DNA from: Chloroflexota bacterium
GTDB lineage: Bacteria; Chloroflexota; Dehalococcoidia; JAUQQI01
NCBI GenBank assembly: GCA_030549955.1
Contig: JAUQQI010000106.1
Location: forward strand, 1,123 to 6,724
Reading direction: 5' to 3'
Length of the DNA: 5,602 nt
The notes under the pieces: model-generated
Databases searched by the model: none
Seen by the model: only the letters and a program-made list of their open reading frames with translations
What the model was told of the DNA's origin: nothing
Part shown: one piece after another, positions 1 to 5,543 of the stretch
Position numbering within the stretch: the first letter of the stretch is position 1
Layout of the letters: each line of letters opens with the position of its first letter
Translations under genes and position numbers: made by a program

Positions 1-1742
1 ATAAAGCTTACAAGCCGCGGCCGATTAAATATGGCCTGGAACTCCCGCAGTCCGACAACCGCGGCCCCGTCCTCGTAGCCTGTCCCGGTTTCGAAGATGC
101 CAACAACCCGGAAAACCCGCCCCGAGAAGATAACCGTCTCGCCGACCCGTTTCTTCAGGCTGTCGGCGAGCTTCCGGCCGAGCAGGGCTTCCCGGGACCC
201 GGCGATAGGCCGGCCTTCGGTTACCCGGTAATGCTTTATATACTCGTCGGTCGGGTTTACACCGATAACGATGATGAACGGACCGCCTTCCCCGATGAGG
301 GCCCCAATGGCCACCCCAGAGGCCCGCTCGACCCCGGGCATGGTGGCAATCCGGCGCACGAGCCCTTCGTCGATGCGGCTGAGGTCCATATCAACGACAT
401 TCGCCTCGATGGCGACAAGGTCGGCGGCAGCCTTGCCAAAAATATCCGTAATCTGAACGACAAAGCCCTCGGTTATGGCCCCAAGACCCGCAATGACCGC
501 AACACCAATGCCAATGCCGGCCACGGCCAGGCTGGTCCGGATGGGACGCCGGAGAAGGTTCCGAACCGTCAGGCCGCCCAGAAAAGGCCCGAGTCTTGCG
601 AGCGCCTCGATGGCCCCGGAGCGGCCCGTGTCGGTTTCAGCCCGCATGGCTTCGATGGGAGTAAGGTTGGCGGCCCGCCAGGCCGGGTATGCGCCGCTGA
701 GAAGCCCGGCCGCGACCGCGACCAGCAGCCCCTGGGCATAGAGGGATGCGGTGAGCTGAGGCTGGGCCAGCGAAGCGACAGCCGGGACCTGGGCCAAGAG
801 TTCTGCCCCCATCGTGCCCACGGCCAGCCCGACCATGGCCCCCGAGAGGCTCAGTACGAGGGATTCGCCCAGGACCATGGCGAGCACCCGGCCCCGGCTC
901 CAGCCGCAGGCCCGGATGACCCCGACCTCCCGGGTCCGCTCGAAGACAGACATTAAAACCGCATTCATCATGCCCAGGCTTCCGATAAATATGGCCATGA
1001 ATGAGATGGCGGCGCCAAAGCTGTCGGTAACCTGCGTGACGAACTGGGCCTCGCCGATATCCGATGAGCTGGAGACGGTCAGGTCCGGGAAGTTTGCAGC
1101 GATTCGGGTCCTGAGGGCCCCTTCAAGCCGGGGCTCTTTGAGAACCAGCTGGAAGCCGCTGACCCGGCCCGGGCGCTTAAACAATTGCTGGGCCTCCCTC
1201 AGACTGACTACAGCGCCGGCGTCTTCGAAACTCAGGCCCGTCTCGTAGGTTCCGACGACCCGGTAGTTGCGGCCCGAAAAATTCACCAGGTCCCCGACCC
1301 GCTTTTTGAGGGTCTGGGCCGCCTGTCGTCCAAGAATTGCTTCGGGAAACCTGGGTCTTGGGCTCAGGGAGTGGCCTTCCAGGATTTTAAACCGGCTAAG
1401 GGCTGGCGAACCGGGCTCATATCCGTACAAGACGAAGTAAGGCGCTTCGGCCGTGCCAACAAATCCGAGAATTACCGGGGAAACTTCTTTTACTTCCGGG
1501 AGGGCCGCGAGCCGGTTTCGGAGGCTCTCGCTCAGGTTGCTCAGGTGGGGTCCTCCGGAACCGGCCTGGTAGACGAGGACGTAAGCGCCCTGGCCGGTAA
1601 GCATACCAACGTATCCCCGGCCGACGCCGGCGGCGACCGAGCCCATCAGGATGACTGTGGCAACACCCAGGGCGATGCCCAGCGCCGTAAGTACCGACCT
1701 GACCGGGCGGCGTCGAAGGTTCGAAATTATCAGGCCGAACAT
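1..1742 (-). CDS. FtsX/MacB-type ABC transporter permease, tandem-domain form, 3' end cut off by the window edge
   Basis: Reading the reverse strand from the ATG at 1742-1740 gives 580 codons without a stop, running off the left edge. The protein starts MFGLIISNLRRRPVRS, then a hydrophobic helix (about 15-38), a MacB-like extracytoplasmic core (about 45-235), and an FtsX domain with three hydrophobic helices (about 240-265, 285-312, 335-352). This carries the family signatures VFERTREVGVIRACG (267-280) and PAWRAANLTPIEAMR (353-367). A second copy of the whole module begins at about 390 (NLLRRPIRTSL, helix 403-425, second core 430-580). The two cores share 36 of 60 residues between 137-196 and 520-579. 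Family knowledge: such permeases, often about 800 residues, pair with a cytoplasmic ATPase to move lipoproteins, peptides or other amphiphiles or act mechanically from the membrane. Substrate unknown. An in-frame TAA at 1754-1752 leaves ATG 1742 as the only good start. No Shine-Dalgarno is visible. The gene is divergent from the oxidoreductase and first in its transcript; no ATPase is visible. Confidence 0.9.
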   Translation of the reverse strand, partial: MFGLIISNLRRRPVRSVLTALGIALGVATVILMGSVAAGVGRGYVGMLTGQGAYVLVYQAGSGGPHLSNLSESLRNRLAALPEVKEVSPVILGFVGTAEAPYFVLYGYEPGSPALSRFKILEGHSLSPRPRFPEAILGRQAAQTLKKRVGDLVNFSGRNYRVVGTYETGLSFEDAGAVVSLREAQQLFKRPGRVSGFQLVLKEPRLEGALRTRIAANFPDLTVSSSSDIGEAQFVTQVTDSFGAAISFMAIFIGSLGMMNAVLMSVFERTREVGVIRACGWSRGRVLAMVLGESLVLSLSGAMVGLAVGTMGAELLAQVPAVASLAQPQLTASLYAQGLLVAVAAGLLSGAYPAWRAANLTPIEAMRAETDTGRSGAIEALARLGPFLGGLTVRNLLRRPIRTSLAVAGIGIGVAVIAGLGAITEGFVVQITDIFGKAAADLVAIEANVVDMDLSRIDEGLVRRIATMPGVERASGVAIGALIGEGGPFIIVIGVNPTDEYIKHYRVTEGRPIAGSREALLGRKLADSLKKRVGETVIFSGRVFRVVGIFETGTGYEDGAAVVGLREFQAIFNRPRLVSF

Positions 1743-1750
1743 CCAGACTG

Positions 1751-1756
1751 GTTATA
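1751..1756 (-). promoter_or_regulatory. Candidate -10 box of a leaderless promoter for the permease gene
   Basis: The reverse strand reads TATAAC here, five of six matches to the sigma-A -10 consensus TATAAT. Only eight bases separate it from the permease ATG, so transcription would start at or within a base or two of the start codon. This agrees with the missing Shine-Dalgarno sequence. No convincing -35 hexamer lies at the usual 16-18 base spacing, so the promoter is inferred. Confidence 0.4.
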
Positions 1757-1805
1757 CCACCGTATCGAACGCTCAGCCGGAACGTGCAATCAGGGTCCGG
1801 CACGT

Positions 1806-1827
1806 CCCCTGCCCCAACGGGTAGGGG
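1806..1827. repeat. Inverted repeat, 9-bp stem with a CAAC loop
   Basis: Bases 1806-1814 (CCCCTGCCC) pair with 1819-1827 (GGGTAGGGG), eight Watson-Crick pairs plus one G-T wobble, around the loop CAAC. No T-run follows on either strand, so it is not an intrinsic terminator. It could be an operator or an RNA hairpin in the oxidoreductase leader if transcription starts further left. Confidence 0.5.
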
Positions 1828-1859
1828 TGGCCGGCGTAAAAACTCCCCGTCCTGGTGGG

Positions 1860-1878
1860 GCAGGCCCACCGGGCCTGC
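1860..1878. repeat. Inverted repeat, perfect 8-bp stem, with an overlapping alternative stem
   Basis: GCAGGCCC (1860-1867) and GGGCCTGC (1871-1878) are perfect inverted repeats around ACC. An overlapping alternative stem pairs GGTGGG (1854-1859) with CCCACC (1865-1870), looping out GCAGG. The two cannot form together, since bases 1865-1867 take part in both and 1860-1864 are stem in one and loop in the other. No T-run follows. It could be a protein-binding palindrome or a leader RNA element. Confidence 0.5.
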
Positions 1879-1900
1879 TGGTAAAGTCAAAGTGGATGGG

Positions 1901-1926
1901 GGGAATCCCGGTCCACCCGGGATCCC
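1901..1926. repeat. Inverted repeat close upstream of the oxidoreductase RBS
   Basis: ATCCCGG (1905-1911) pairs perfectly with CCGGGAT (1917-1923). Three further G-C pairs (1901-1903 with 1924-1926) extend it to ten pairs with A1904 bulged. The five-base loop TCCAC (1912-1916) is exactly complementary to GTGGA (1892-1896) just upstream, allowing a loop-upstream interaction or a competing stem. It ends 22 bases before the Shine-Dalgarno site, so it does not itself cover the site. Confidence 0.5.
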
Positions 1927-1947
1927 AAGCTAACGCTAGTTTGGCTT
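1927..1947. repeat. Small inverted repeat abutting the Shine-Dalgarno site
   Basis: AAGCTAA (1927-1933) can pair with TTGGCTT (1941-1947) through six Watson-Crick pairs and one T-G wobble, with loop CGCTAGT. It begins directly after the preceding hairpin and ends on the base before AGGAGGAG, so the folded leader would present the ribosome site next to a stem. It may be a coaxial extension of the 1901-1926 stem; function is inferred. Confidence 0.4.
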
Positions 1948-1955
1948 AGGAGGAG
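1948..1955 (+). promoter_or_regulatory. Strong ribosome binding site of the oxidoreductase gene
   Basis: AGGAGGAG is a near-perfect anti-Shine-Dalgarno match, with GGAGG nine bases before the ATG at 1963. It fixes the start of the oxidoreductase and is by far the best ribosome site in the window, implying high translation. Confidence 0.9.
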
Positions 1956-1962
1956 ACAAGCA

Positions 1963-3237
1963 ATGGGCGTGCAAGCCTATTCCAGCCGGCCGCGAATCGT
2001 CGTTCTGGGCGGTGGGTTTGGGGGTCTTGAAGCCGCCTTTTACCTGCGGATGCGGCTTGGTGAGCGGGCCCATATCACCCTGGTCTCGGACCGGGACCGG
2101 TTTCTCTTCAAACCGAATACGATCTACATTCCGTTCGGCCTTGACCCTGAGCGGCTCATGATACCCCTGGCCGAGCCGGCCCGGCGCAAGGAGATCGTCC
2201 TGGTCCTGTCGCCGGTCCGGGAGATTGACCCGGCCCGACAGGAGGTCCGCGCCGACGGCCAGGTCATTCCGTACGACTACCTGGTCGTGGCCACCGGCGC
2301 CGGGATGCGGCCCGAGGAAGTCCCGGGCCTTGCCGAGTATGCTTACACGATCTGGACGCCCGAAGAGATGCTGCGGCTGAGGTCCGGGATTCAGAAGCTG
2401 GTCGAAAAGGCCCGGGAGGGTCAGACCCAGGAGGTCCTTTTCGTTGTGCCGCCAAACAATAAGTGCTCGGGGCCCCTGTACGAAATCGTCTTTATGCTCG
2501 ACACCTGGCTGCGGAAGCAGGGGGTCCGTTCCCGGGTCTCGATAACCTATACCACCTACGAGCAGGGCTTCATCCAGGCCTTTGGGCCGAGGCTGCACAC
2601 GGTCGTCACCGACGAGTTCGGACGGCGGGGCATCGCCGGCCATACCCAATACGTGGTCGAGCGGGTCGAACCTGGCCGGGTCTTTTACCGGAACGGTGAA
2701 ATTGCTGGGTACGACCTGCTCATCTCCTTCCCGCCCTACGTTGCCGCCGCCAGTTTCCCGAACCTTCCCGCTGACGACCGGGGCTTCATCCAGACGCTCC
2801 TTGAGACCCGGCAGGTTGTTGGCCAGCCGAACATCTACGCCGTAGGCGACGCGGCCGATTTCCCGGTAAAGCAGGCGTTTCTGGCCCTTCTCCAGGCCGA
2901 TACTGCCGCCGAGCAGATTGCGGCCCGGGTGATGGGTCAGGAGCCGAAGCTTCGGTTCGAGCCGACCAGCATGTGTGTGATGGAGCAGTTCGATAAGGCG
3001 ACTTTTGCCCAGGTGCCCCTTCGGGTGACGGGTCGGCTGGACCTGCCGGTTGAAGTCCGGGAGGATGCCGTCGGCCTCTACAGGGTCGGAAGTTCCCGGC
3101 TGTGGCGTCTCGGCAAGACCCTGCTGGGCATCTACCTGCCCTGGCGGTTCCGCAACGGCGAGCCTTTCCACGCCGGCTTGCCGTGGGAGGGGATGGAGCT
3201 CGGCCTGAAGGTTATGAGCGCCGTCCTCGCCCGTTAG
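1963..3237 (+). CDS. Sulfide:quinone oxidoreductase-like FAD-dependent flavoprotein
   Basis: The 424-residue product has the usual length of sulfide:quinone oxidoreductases (SQR). Residues 10-22 (PRIVVLGGGFGGL) form the FAD-binding Rossmann fold. The segment 46-58 (RFLFKPNTIYIPF), the second GxG-type stretch at 107-114 (LVVATGAG) and the C-terminal FAD motif at 293-300 (AVGDAADF) followed by the conserved PVKQAF (301-306) match the family. The only two cysteines, C168 in NNKCSGPLYE and C338 in TSMCVME, sit where SQR has its redox-active pair; the third cysteine of some bacterial SQRs is absent. Family role: a membrane-attached enzyme oxidising sulfide to polysulfide or sulfur and passing electrons through FAD to quinone. 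The C-terminus (about 376-424) has amphipathic stretches suited to membrane attachment and no transmembrane helix. Other flavoproteins of this fold (NADH dehydrogenase type II, flavocytochrome c sulfide dehydrogenase) are less likely because of the cysteine pair. The subtype cannot be assigned. Confidence 0.87.
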   Translation: MGVQAYSSRPRIVVLGGGFGGLEAAFYLRMRLGERAHITLVSDRDRFLFKPNTIYIPFGLDPERLMIPLAEPARRKEIVLVLSPVREIDPARQEVRADGQVIPYDYLVVATGAGMRPEEVPGLAEYAYTIWTPEEMLRLRSGIQKLVEKAREGQTQEVLFVVPPNNKCSGPLYEIVFMLDTWLRKQGVRSRVSITYTTYEQGFIQAFGPRLHTVVTDEFGRRGIAGHTQYVVERVEPGRVFYRNGEIAGYDLLISFPPYVAAASFPNLPADDRGFIQTLLETRQVVGQPNIYAVGDAADFPVKQAFLALLQADTAAEQIAARVMGQEPKLRFEPTSMCVMEQFDKATFAQVPLRVTGRLDLPVEVREDAVGLYRVGSSRLWRLGKTLLGIYLPWRFRNGEPFHAGLPWEGMELGLKVMSAVLAR

Positions 3238-3346
3238 GGTCCTGTTCGTCGCGGCCCTGGGTCTTGCTGGGCTGACCGTCTGGCAGAGCTGGCCGGCGGC
3301 GAACCTCATCTGGCCCGGGCAGCTTGTCCATCCGGGTTGCGGGTAA
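3218..3346 (+). other. Coding-like spacer: possible frameshifted or decayed small membrane protein
   Basis: After the oxidoreductase stop, the next frame is open from 3218 to the TAA at 3344-3346. It encodes a typical hydrophobic helix (VLFVAALGLAGLTVW) followed by QSWPAANLIWPGQLVHPGCG. It has no ATG, GTG or TTG start: its frame is closed by TGA at 3215-3217 and the only near-start is CTG 3242. A third frame then continues plausibly from about 3330 (IRVAGKTLTVLRVGPAGAQF) into the regulator start. Two frame changes would join all parts to the end of the oxidoreductase. It could be a decayed gene, a recoded tail of the oxidoreductase, sequence error, or chance in GC-rich DNA. Confidence 0.3.
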
Positions 3347-3373
3347 AACTCTGACCGTCCTGCGGGTCGGGCC

Positions 3374-3397
3374 AGCTGGTGCACAATTTAGCTGGTG
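3374..3397. repeat. Short direct repeat upstream of the response regulator
   Basis: AGCTGGTG occurs at 3374-3381 and again at 3390-3397, sixteen bases apart start to start, with an A/T-rich stretch (CACAATTTA) between. The first copy lies in the palindrome CCAGCTGG (3372-3379). OmpR-family regulators bind direct repeats, so autoregulation is possible, but the usual spacing is about 10-11 bases. CACAAT (3382-3387) is a weak -10 candidate without a -35 partner. Confidence 0.3.
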
Positions 3398-3409
3398 GCA
3401 GGTCGAACC

Positions 3410-4090
3410 ATGGGTGCAGCCCGAATTCTGGTTGTGGATGACGACCCGGCCGTCAGGGATGTGCTGAGGCGGGGCCTCAGTTACGAGGGGTTTGCGGTGG
3501 ACACGGCCGGGTCCGGGGAGGAGGCACTAACCCTCGCCCGGGAGCGTCTGCCGGACCTGGTCATTCTGGATATCCTGATGCCGGGGTTGGACGGGTTCGA
3601 GGTGCTCCGGCGCCTGCGGGCTGCCGACCCGCACCTGCCGGTGCTGATGCTCACGGCCCGGGACGCCCCGGCTGACCAGGTCAGGGGCCTGACCGAGGGC
3701 GCCGACGACTACGTGGTCAAGCCGTTCACCTTCGAAGTTCTGGTGGCCCGGGTCCGGGCGCTCTTGAGACGCCGGCAGCTCGAGCAGCCTGAGGTGCTGC
3801 GCTACGAGGACCTGGTCCTCGATACGGGCAGGCGACGGGCCCGCCGCGGCAACCGCGACGTTGAACTTACAGCCACCGAATACAAGCTGCTTTACCTGTT
3901 CCTCCGGTACCCGGAGCGGGTGCTCTCTAAGGAGTTCCTGATGGACCGGGTTTGGGGCTACGACTTTGGGGGCAATACCAATATCCTGGAGGTTTACATC
4001 AAGCAGCTCCGGCAGAAGCTGGAGGCCGGCGGTGAGCGGCGGTTGATTCAGACGGTGCGGGGCATGGGCTACGTCCTCCGGGAGGAATAA
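3410..4090 (+). CDS. OmpR/PhoB-family two-component response regulator (MprA-like)
   Basis: From the ATG at 3410 the product has 226 residues, the normal family size. Residues 5-118 form a receiver domain: acidic pocket D10-D11-D12, phospho-acceptor D54 ([13 protein letters not shown]), switch threonine T82 (LMLTARD) and lysine K104 (DDYVVKPF) are all intact. The C-terminal winged-helix DNA-binding domain (about 128-226) carries [33 protein letters not shown] and the final VRGMGYVLR. It should act as a cytoplasmic transcription regulator phosphorylated by the kinase encoded next. An in-frame GTG at 3395 would add five residues; I prefer ATG because the receiver domain begins directly after it and a weak CAGGT lies about seven bases upstream, while the GTG has no ribosome site. 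The gene follows the oxidoreductase on the same strand after 172 bases, so read-through is possible but an own promoter is likely. Its targets are not visible. Confidence 0.95.
   Translation: MGAARILVVDDDPAVRDVLRRGLSYEGFAVDTAGSGEEALTLARERLPDLVILDILMPGLDGFEVLRRLRAADPHLPVLMLTARDAPADQVRGLTEGADDYVVKPFTFEVLVARVRALLRRRQLEQPEVLRYEDLVLDTGRRRARRGNRDVELTATEYKLLYLFLRYPERVLSKEFLMDRVWGYDFGGNTNILEVYIKQLRQKLEAGGERRLIQTVRGMGYVLREE
4081..4086 (+). promoter_or_regulatory. Ribosome binding site of the kinase gene, inside the regulator gene
   Basis: GGAGGA lies in the last codons of the response regulator (its two terminal glutamates), nine bases before the GTG at 4096. It decides that GTG as the kinase start and points to translational coupling of the two genes. 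Confidence 0.85.
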
Positions 4091-4095
4091 AGCCG

Positions 4096-5502
4096 GTGTC
4101 TTTGCGGCTGCAGCTTGCCCTCTGGTACGGACTCCTCACAAGCCTGGTTGTAATCGGCACCACCCTGCTTACTTACGCCCTTCACACCAGGGGTCACTAC
4201 GATGACCTGGATTATACCCTGGTGGCCCTGACCCGGCATATTCAGGCGGAATACCAGGCAGCGCCGGCAGCCGAAGCCGCCGATTACATCCGGACCCCCG
4301 GGGTGCCCGGCCTTATCCTGCGCCTCTACGGCCCCGACGGGCGGGTCCTCGCCGCGTCCCCCGGCGCCGACGTGGTTCCCGGGGTGTGGCCGGACCGGCT
4401 GTCGGCGGCGGTCCCATTCGACTTCCTGGTCGGCCTTGCCCCGCCCCTCAGGTCGGTGCGGCCAGAGCCGGGCCTGCTCGGCCTTGCGGTCGGGGCCGAT
4501 GGGACCCGCTGGCGGCTGTATGCGGTTCCCCTTTCGGATGGGAATGTGCTGTTAGGTGCCGTATCCCTGGAGCAGGGGGATGCCGCAACCGCCCTGTTCC
4601 GGCGGCTGGTGCCGCTGGTGGCCGGCGCCGGGGCCATTGTTGCCTTTTCGGCAGGGTATCTGGTTGCCGGGGGCGCTATCCGCCCGGTCAGACTCCTGAC
4701 CGAAGTGGCCGGCGCCATTGCCCGGTCCGGCGACTTTGGCCGGCGCGTCCCGGAGCCGGGCCGGCGTGACGAGCTGGGTGAGCTGGCGGCGACCTTCAAT
4801 GCCATGCTTGCCAGCCTTCAGGCGGCTTACCAGGCTCAGCAGCGGTTCGTAGCCGATGCCTCCCATGAACTCCGGGCTCCCCTGACCGTCATTCAGGCAA
4901 ACCTGGGCCTGCTGCGGCGGTACCCCGAGATGCCTGCAGCCGAGCGGGAACAGGCCATTCTCCAGGCCGACCGGGAGGCCCGACGTCTCGCCCGACTGGT
5001 CGGCGATTTGCTGACCCTGGCCCGGGCCGATGCCGGCCTGGCGCTGCGACGCTGGCCGGTGGAGTTGGACAGGGTGGTTCTTGAGGCTGTTGCCGAAGCA
5101 GGCCGGGTTGCCGGCAACCGTCGACTGGAGGTAGGCTGGATTGAGCCGGCCCTGGTCGAAGGCGACCCCGACCGCCTCAAACAATTGGTTCTCATCTTGC
5201 TGGACAATGCGGTCAAGTACACCCCGGCCGACGGCCGCATCGTGGTCGAGCTTCGCCGTGCGGACGGCCGCGCCGAGCTTGTGATCTGGGACACCGGTGT
5301 CGGCATCGGCCCGGAAGAGCTCCCCCACGTCTTTGAGCGATTCTACCGGGGTGAGGCCGCCCGAAAACTGGACCCCGATGGGACCGGCCTGGGCCTCCCC
5401 ATTGCCCGGTGGGTGGTTAAGCAACACGGCGGCGACATCAGCTTGGAAAGCGCCCCGGGAAAGGGCACCACCGTCCGGGTCAGCTTGCCCCTGAAACGCT
5501 GA
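4096..5502 (+). CDS. Two-transmembrane sensor histidine kinase with HAMP domain
   Basis: The 468-residue product begins with GTG five bases after the regulator stop. Domains in order: transmembrane helix 1 (about 7-28), an extracytoplasmic sensor of about 138 residues (30-168), transmembrane helix 2 (about 170-193), HAMP linker (about 190-243), dimerisation and phospho-acceptor domain with H257 in SHELRAPLT, and an HATPase domain with N box N371 (LLDNAVKYTP), G1 box DTGVGIG (399-405), F box FERFYR (413-418) and G2 box GTGLGLP (429-435). All catalytic motifs are intact, so it should autophosphorylate and pass phosphate to the partner regulator's D54. The sensor region has DGRVLAASPG and, just before helix 2, WRLYAVPLSDGN and VLLGAVSLEQ, resembling Cache-like sensors, but I cannot assign a ligand. 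The H box has Ala where Thr is commoner (RAPL for RTPL), a known tolerated variant. Proximity to the SQR-like gene suggests a redox, sulfur or envelope signal; this is inference only. Confidence 0.95.
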   Translation: MSLRLQLALWYGLLTSLVVIGTTLLTYALHTRGHYDDLDYTLVALTRHIQAEYQAAPAAEAADYIRTPGVPGLILRLYGPDGRVLAASPGADVVPGVWPDRLSAAVPFDFLVGLAPPLRSVRPEPGLLGLAVGADGTRWRLYAVPLSDGNVLLGAVSLEQGDAATALFRRLVPLVAGAGAIVAFSAGYLVAGGAIRPVRLLTEVAGAIARSGDFGRRVPEPGRRDELGELAATFNAMLASLQAAYQAQQRFVADASHELRAPLTVIQANLGLLRRYPEMPAAEREQAILQADREARRLARLVGDLLTLARADAGLALRRWPVELDRVVLEAVAEAGRVAGNRRLEVGWIEPALVEGDPDRLKQLVLILLDNAVKYTPADGRIVVELRRADGRAELVIWDTGVGIGPEELPHVFERFYRGEAARKLDPDGTGLGLPIARWVVKQHGGDISLESAPGKGTTVRVSLPLKR

Positions 5503-5543
5503 AAAGCCGCAGATTTTCAGGTTTTTTTCTGCCGCCTTTCAGC
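5498..5543. repeat. Longer imperfect inverted repeat enclosing the terminator hairpin
   Basis: Bases 5498-5513 and 5528-5543 are complementary at 14 of 16 positions, with mismatches A5505/C5536 and C5508/C5533. The loop (5514-5527) contains TTTTCAGG and most of the T-run. This stem uses the left arm and loop of the terminator hairpin, so the two structures exclude each other. No T-run follows it on the plus strand; on the minus strand it is followed only by TTTTC, so termination of a leftward gene is not well supported. It may be a 3'-end stabiliser or a competing structure. Confidence 0.6.
5499..5528 (+). terminator. Terminator-like hairpin and T-run at the end of the kinase gene
   Basis: CTGAAAA (5499-5505) and TTTTCAG (5514-5520) form a perfect 7-bp stem around the loop GCCGCAGA. 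One G follows, then seven T (5522-5528). The stem contains the kinase TGA (5500-5502). Layout and T-run fit a Rho-independent terminator for the two-component operon, although the stem is A/T-rich and weak for such a GC-rich genome. Confidence 0.55.

Larger units (their letters stand above)
1743..1962. other. Divergent intergenic region with a structured leader for the oxidoreductase gene
   Basis: This is the only gap between the leftward permease and the rightward oxidoreductase, so it must carry promoters for both. The right-hand 160 bases are unusually rich in inverted repeats (listed separately at 1806, 1860, 1901 and 1927), ending in a strong Shine-Dalgarno. No clear sigma-A promoter for the rightward gene could be picked; TAAAAA near 1837 and TAAAGT near 1882 are weak -10 candidates without -35 partners. 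I recognise no known riboswitch or T-box consensus. No reading frame here looks like a gene. Confidence 0.6.

Noticed and set aside
231..956. Plus-strand open frame of 241 codons
   Set aside because: It lies antisense to the permease, is rich in G, P, R and D without recognisable motifs, and the minus-strand frame carries clear FtsX signatures over the same bases.
1806..1878. Rho-independent terminator in the divergent region
   Set aside because: The hairpins are strong but no T-run follows on either strand, and no gene ends here: both flanking genes point away.
1185..1949. Plus-strand open frame of 254 codons reaching into the intergenic region
   Set aside because: Mostly antisense to the permease, with low-complexity composition and no domain; it ends at the oxidoreductase ribosome site by chance.
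1936..3384. Minus-strand open frame of 482 codons opposite the oxidoreductase
   Set aside because: Long antisense frames are common in GC-rich genes. Its product is rich in G, P, D and R with no motif, while the plus strand has intact FAD-binding and cysteine motifs plus a strong ribosome site.
3395..3409. GTG at 3395 as the response regulator start
   Set aside because: It has no Shine-Dalgarno sequence and adds five residues outside the receiver fold; the ATG at 3410 fits the family start. It stays possible if that mRNA is leaderless.
4552..5427. Minus-strand open frame of 291 codons opposite the kinase
   Set aside because: Antisense to intact H, N, G1, F and G2 boxes; no motif and no ribosome site.
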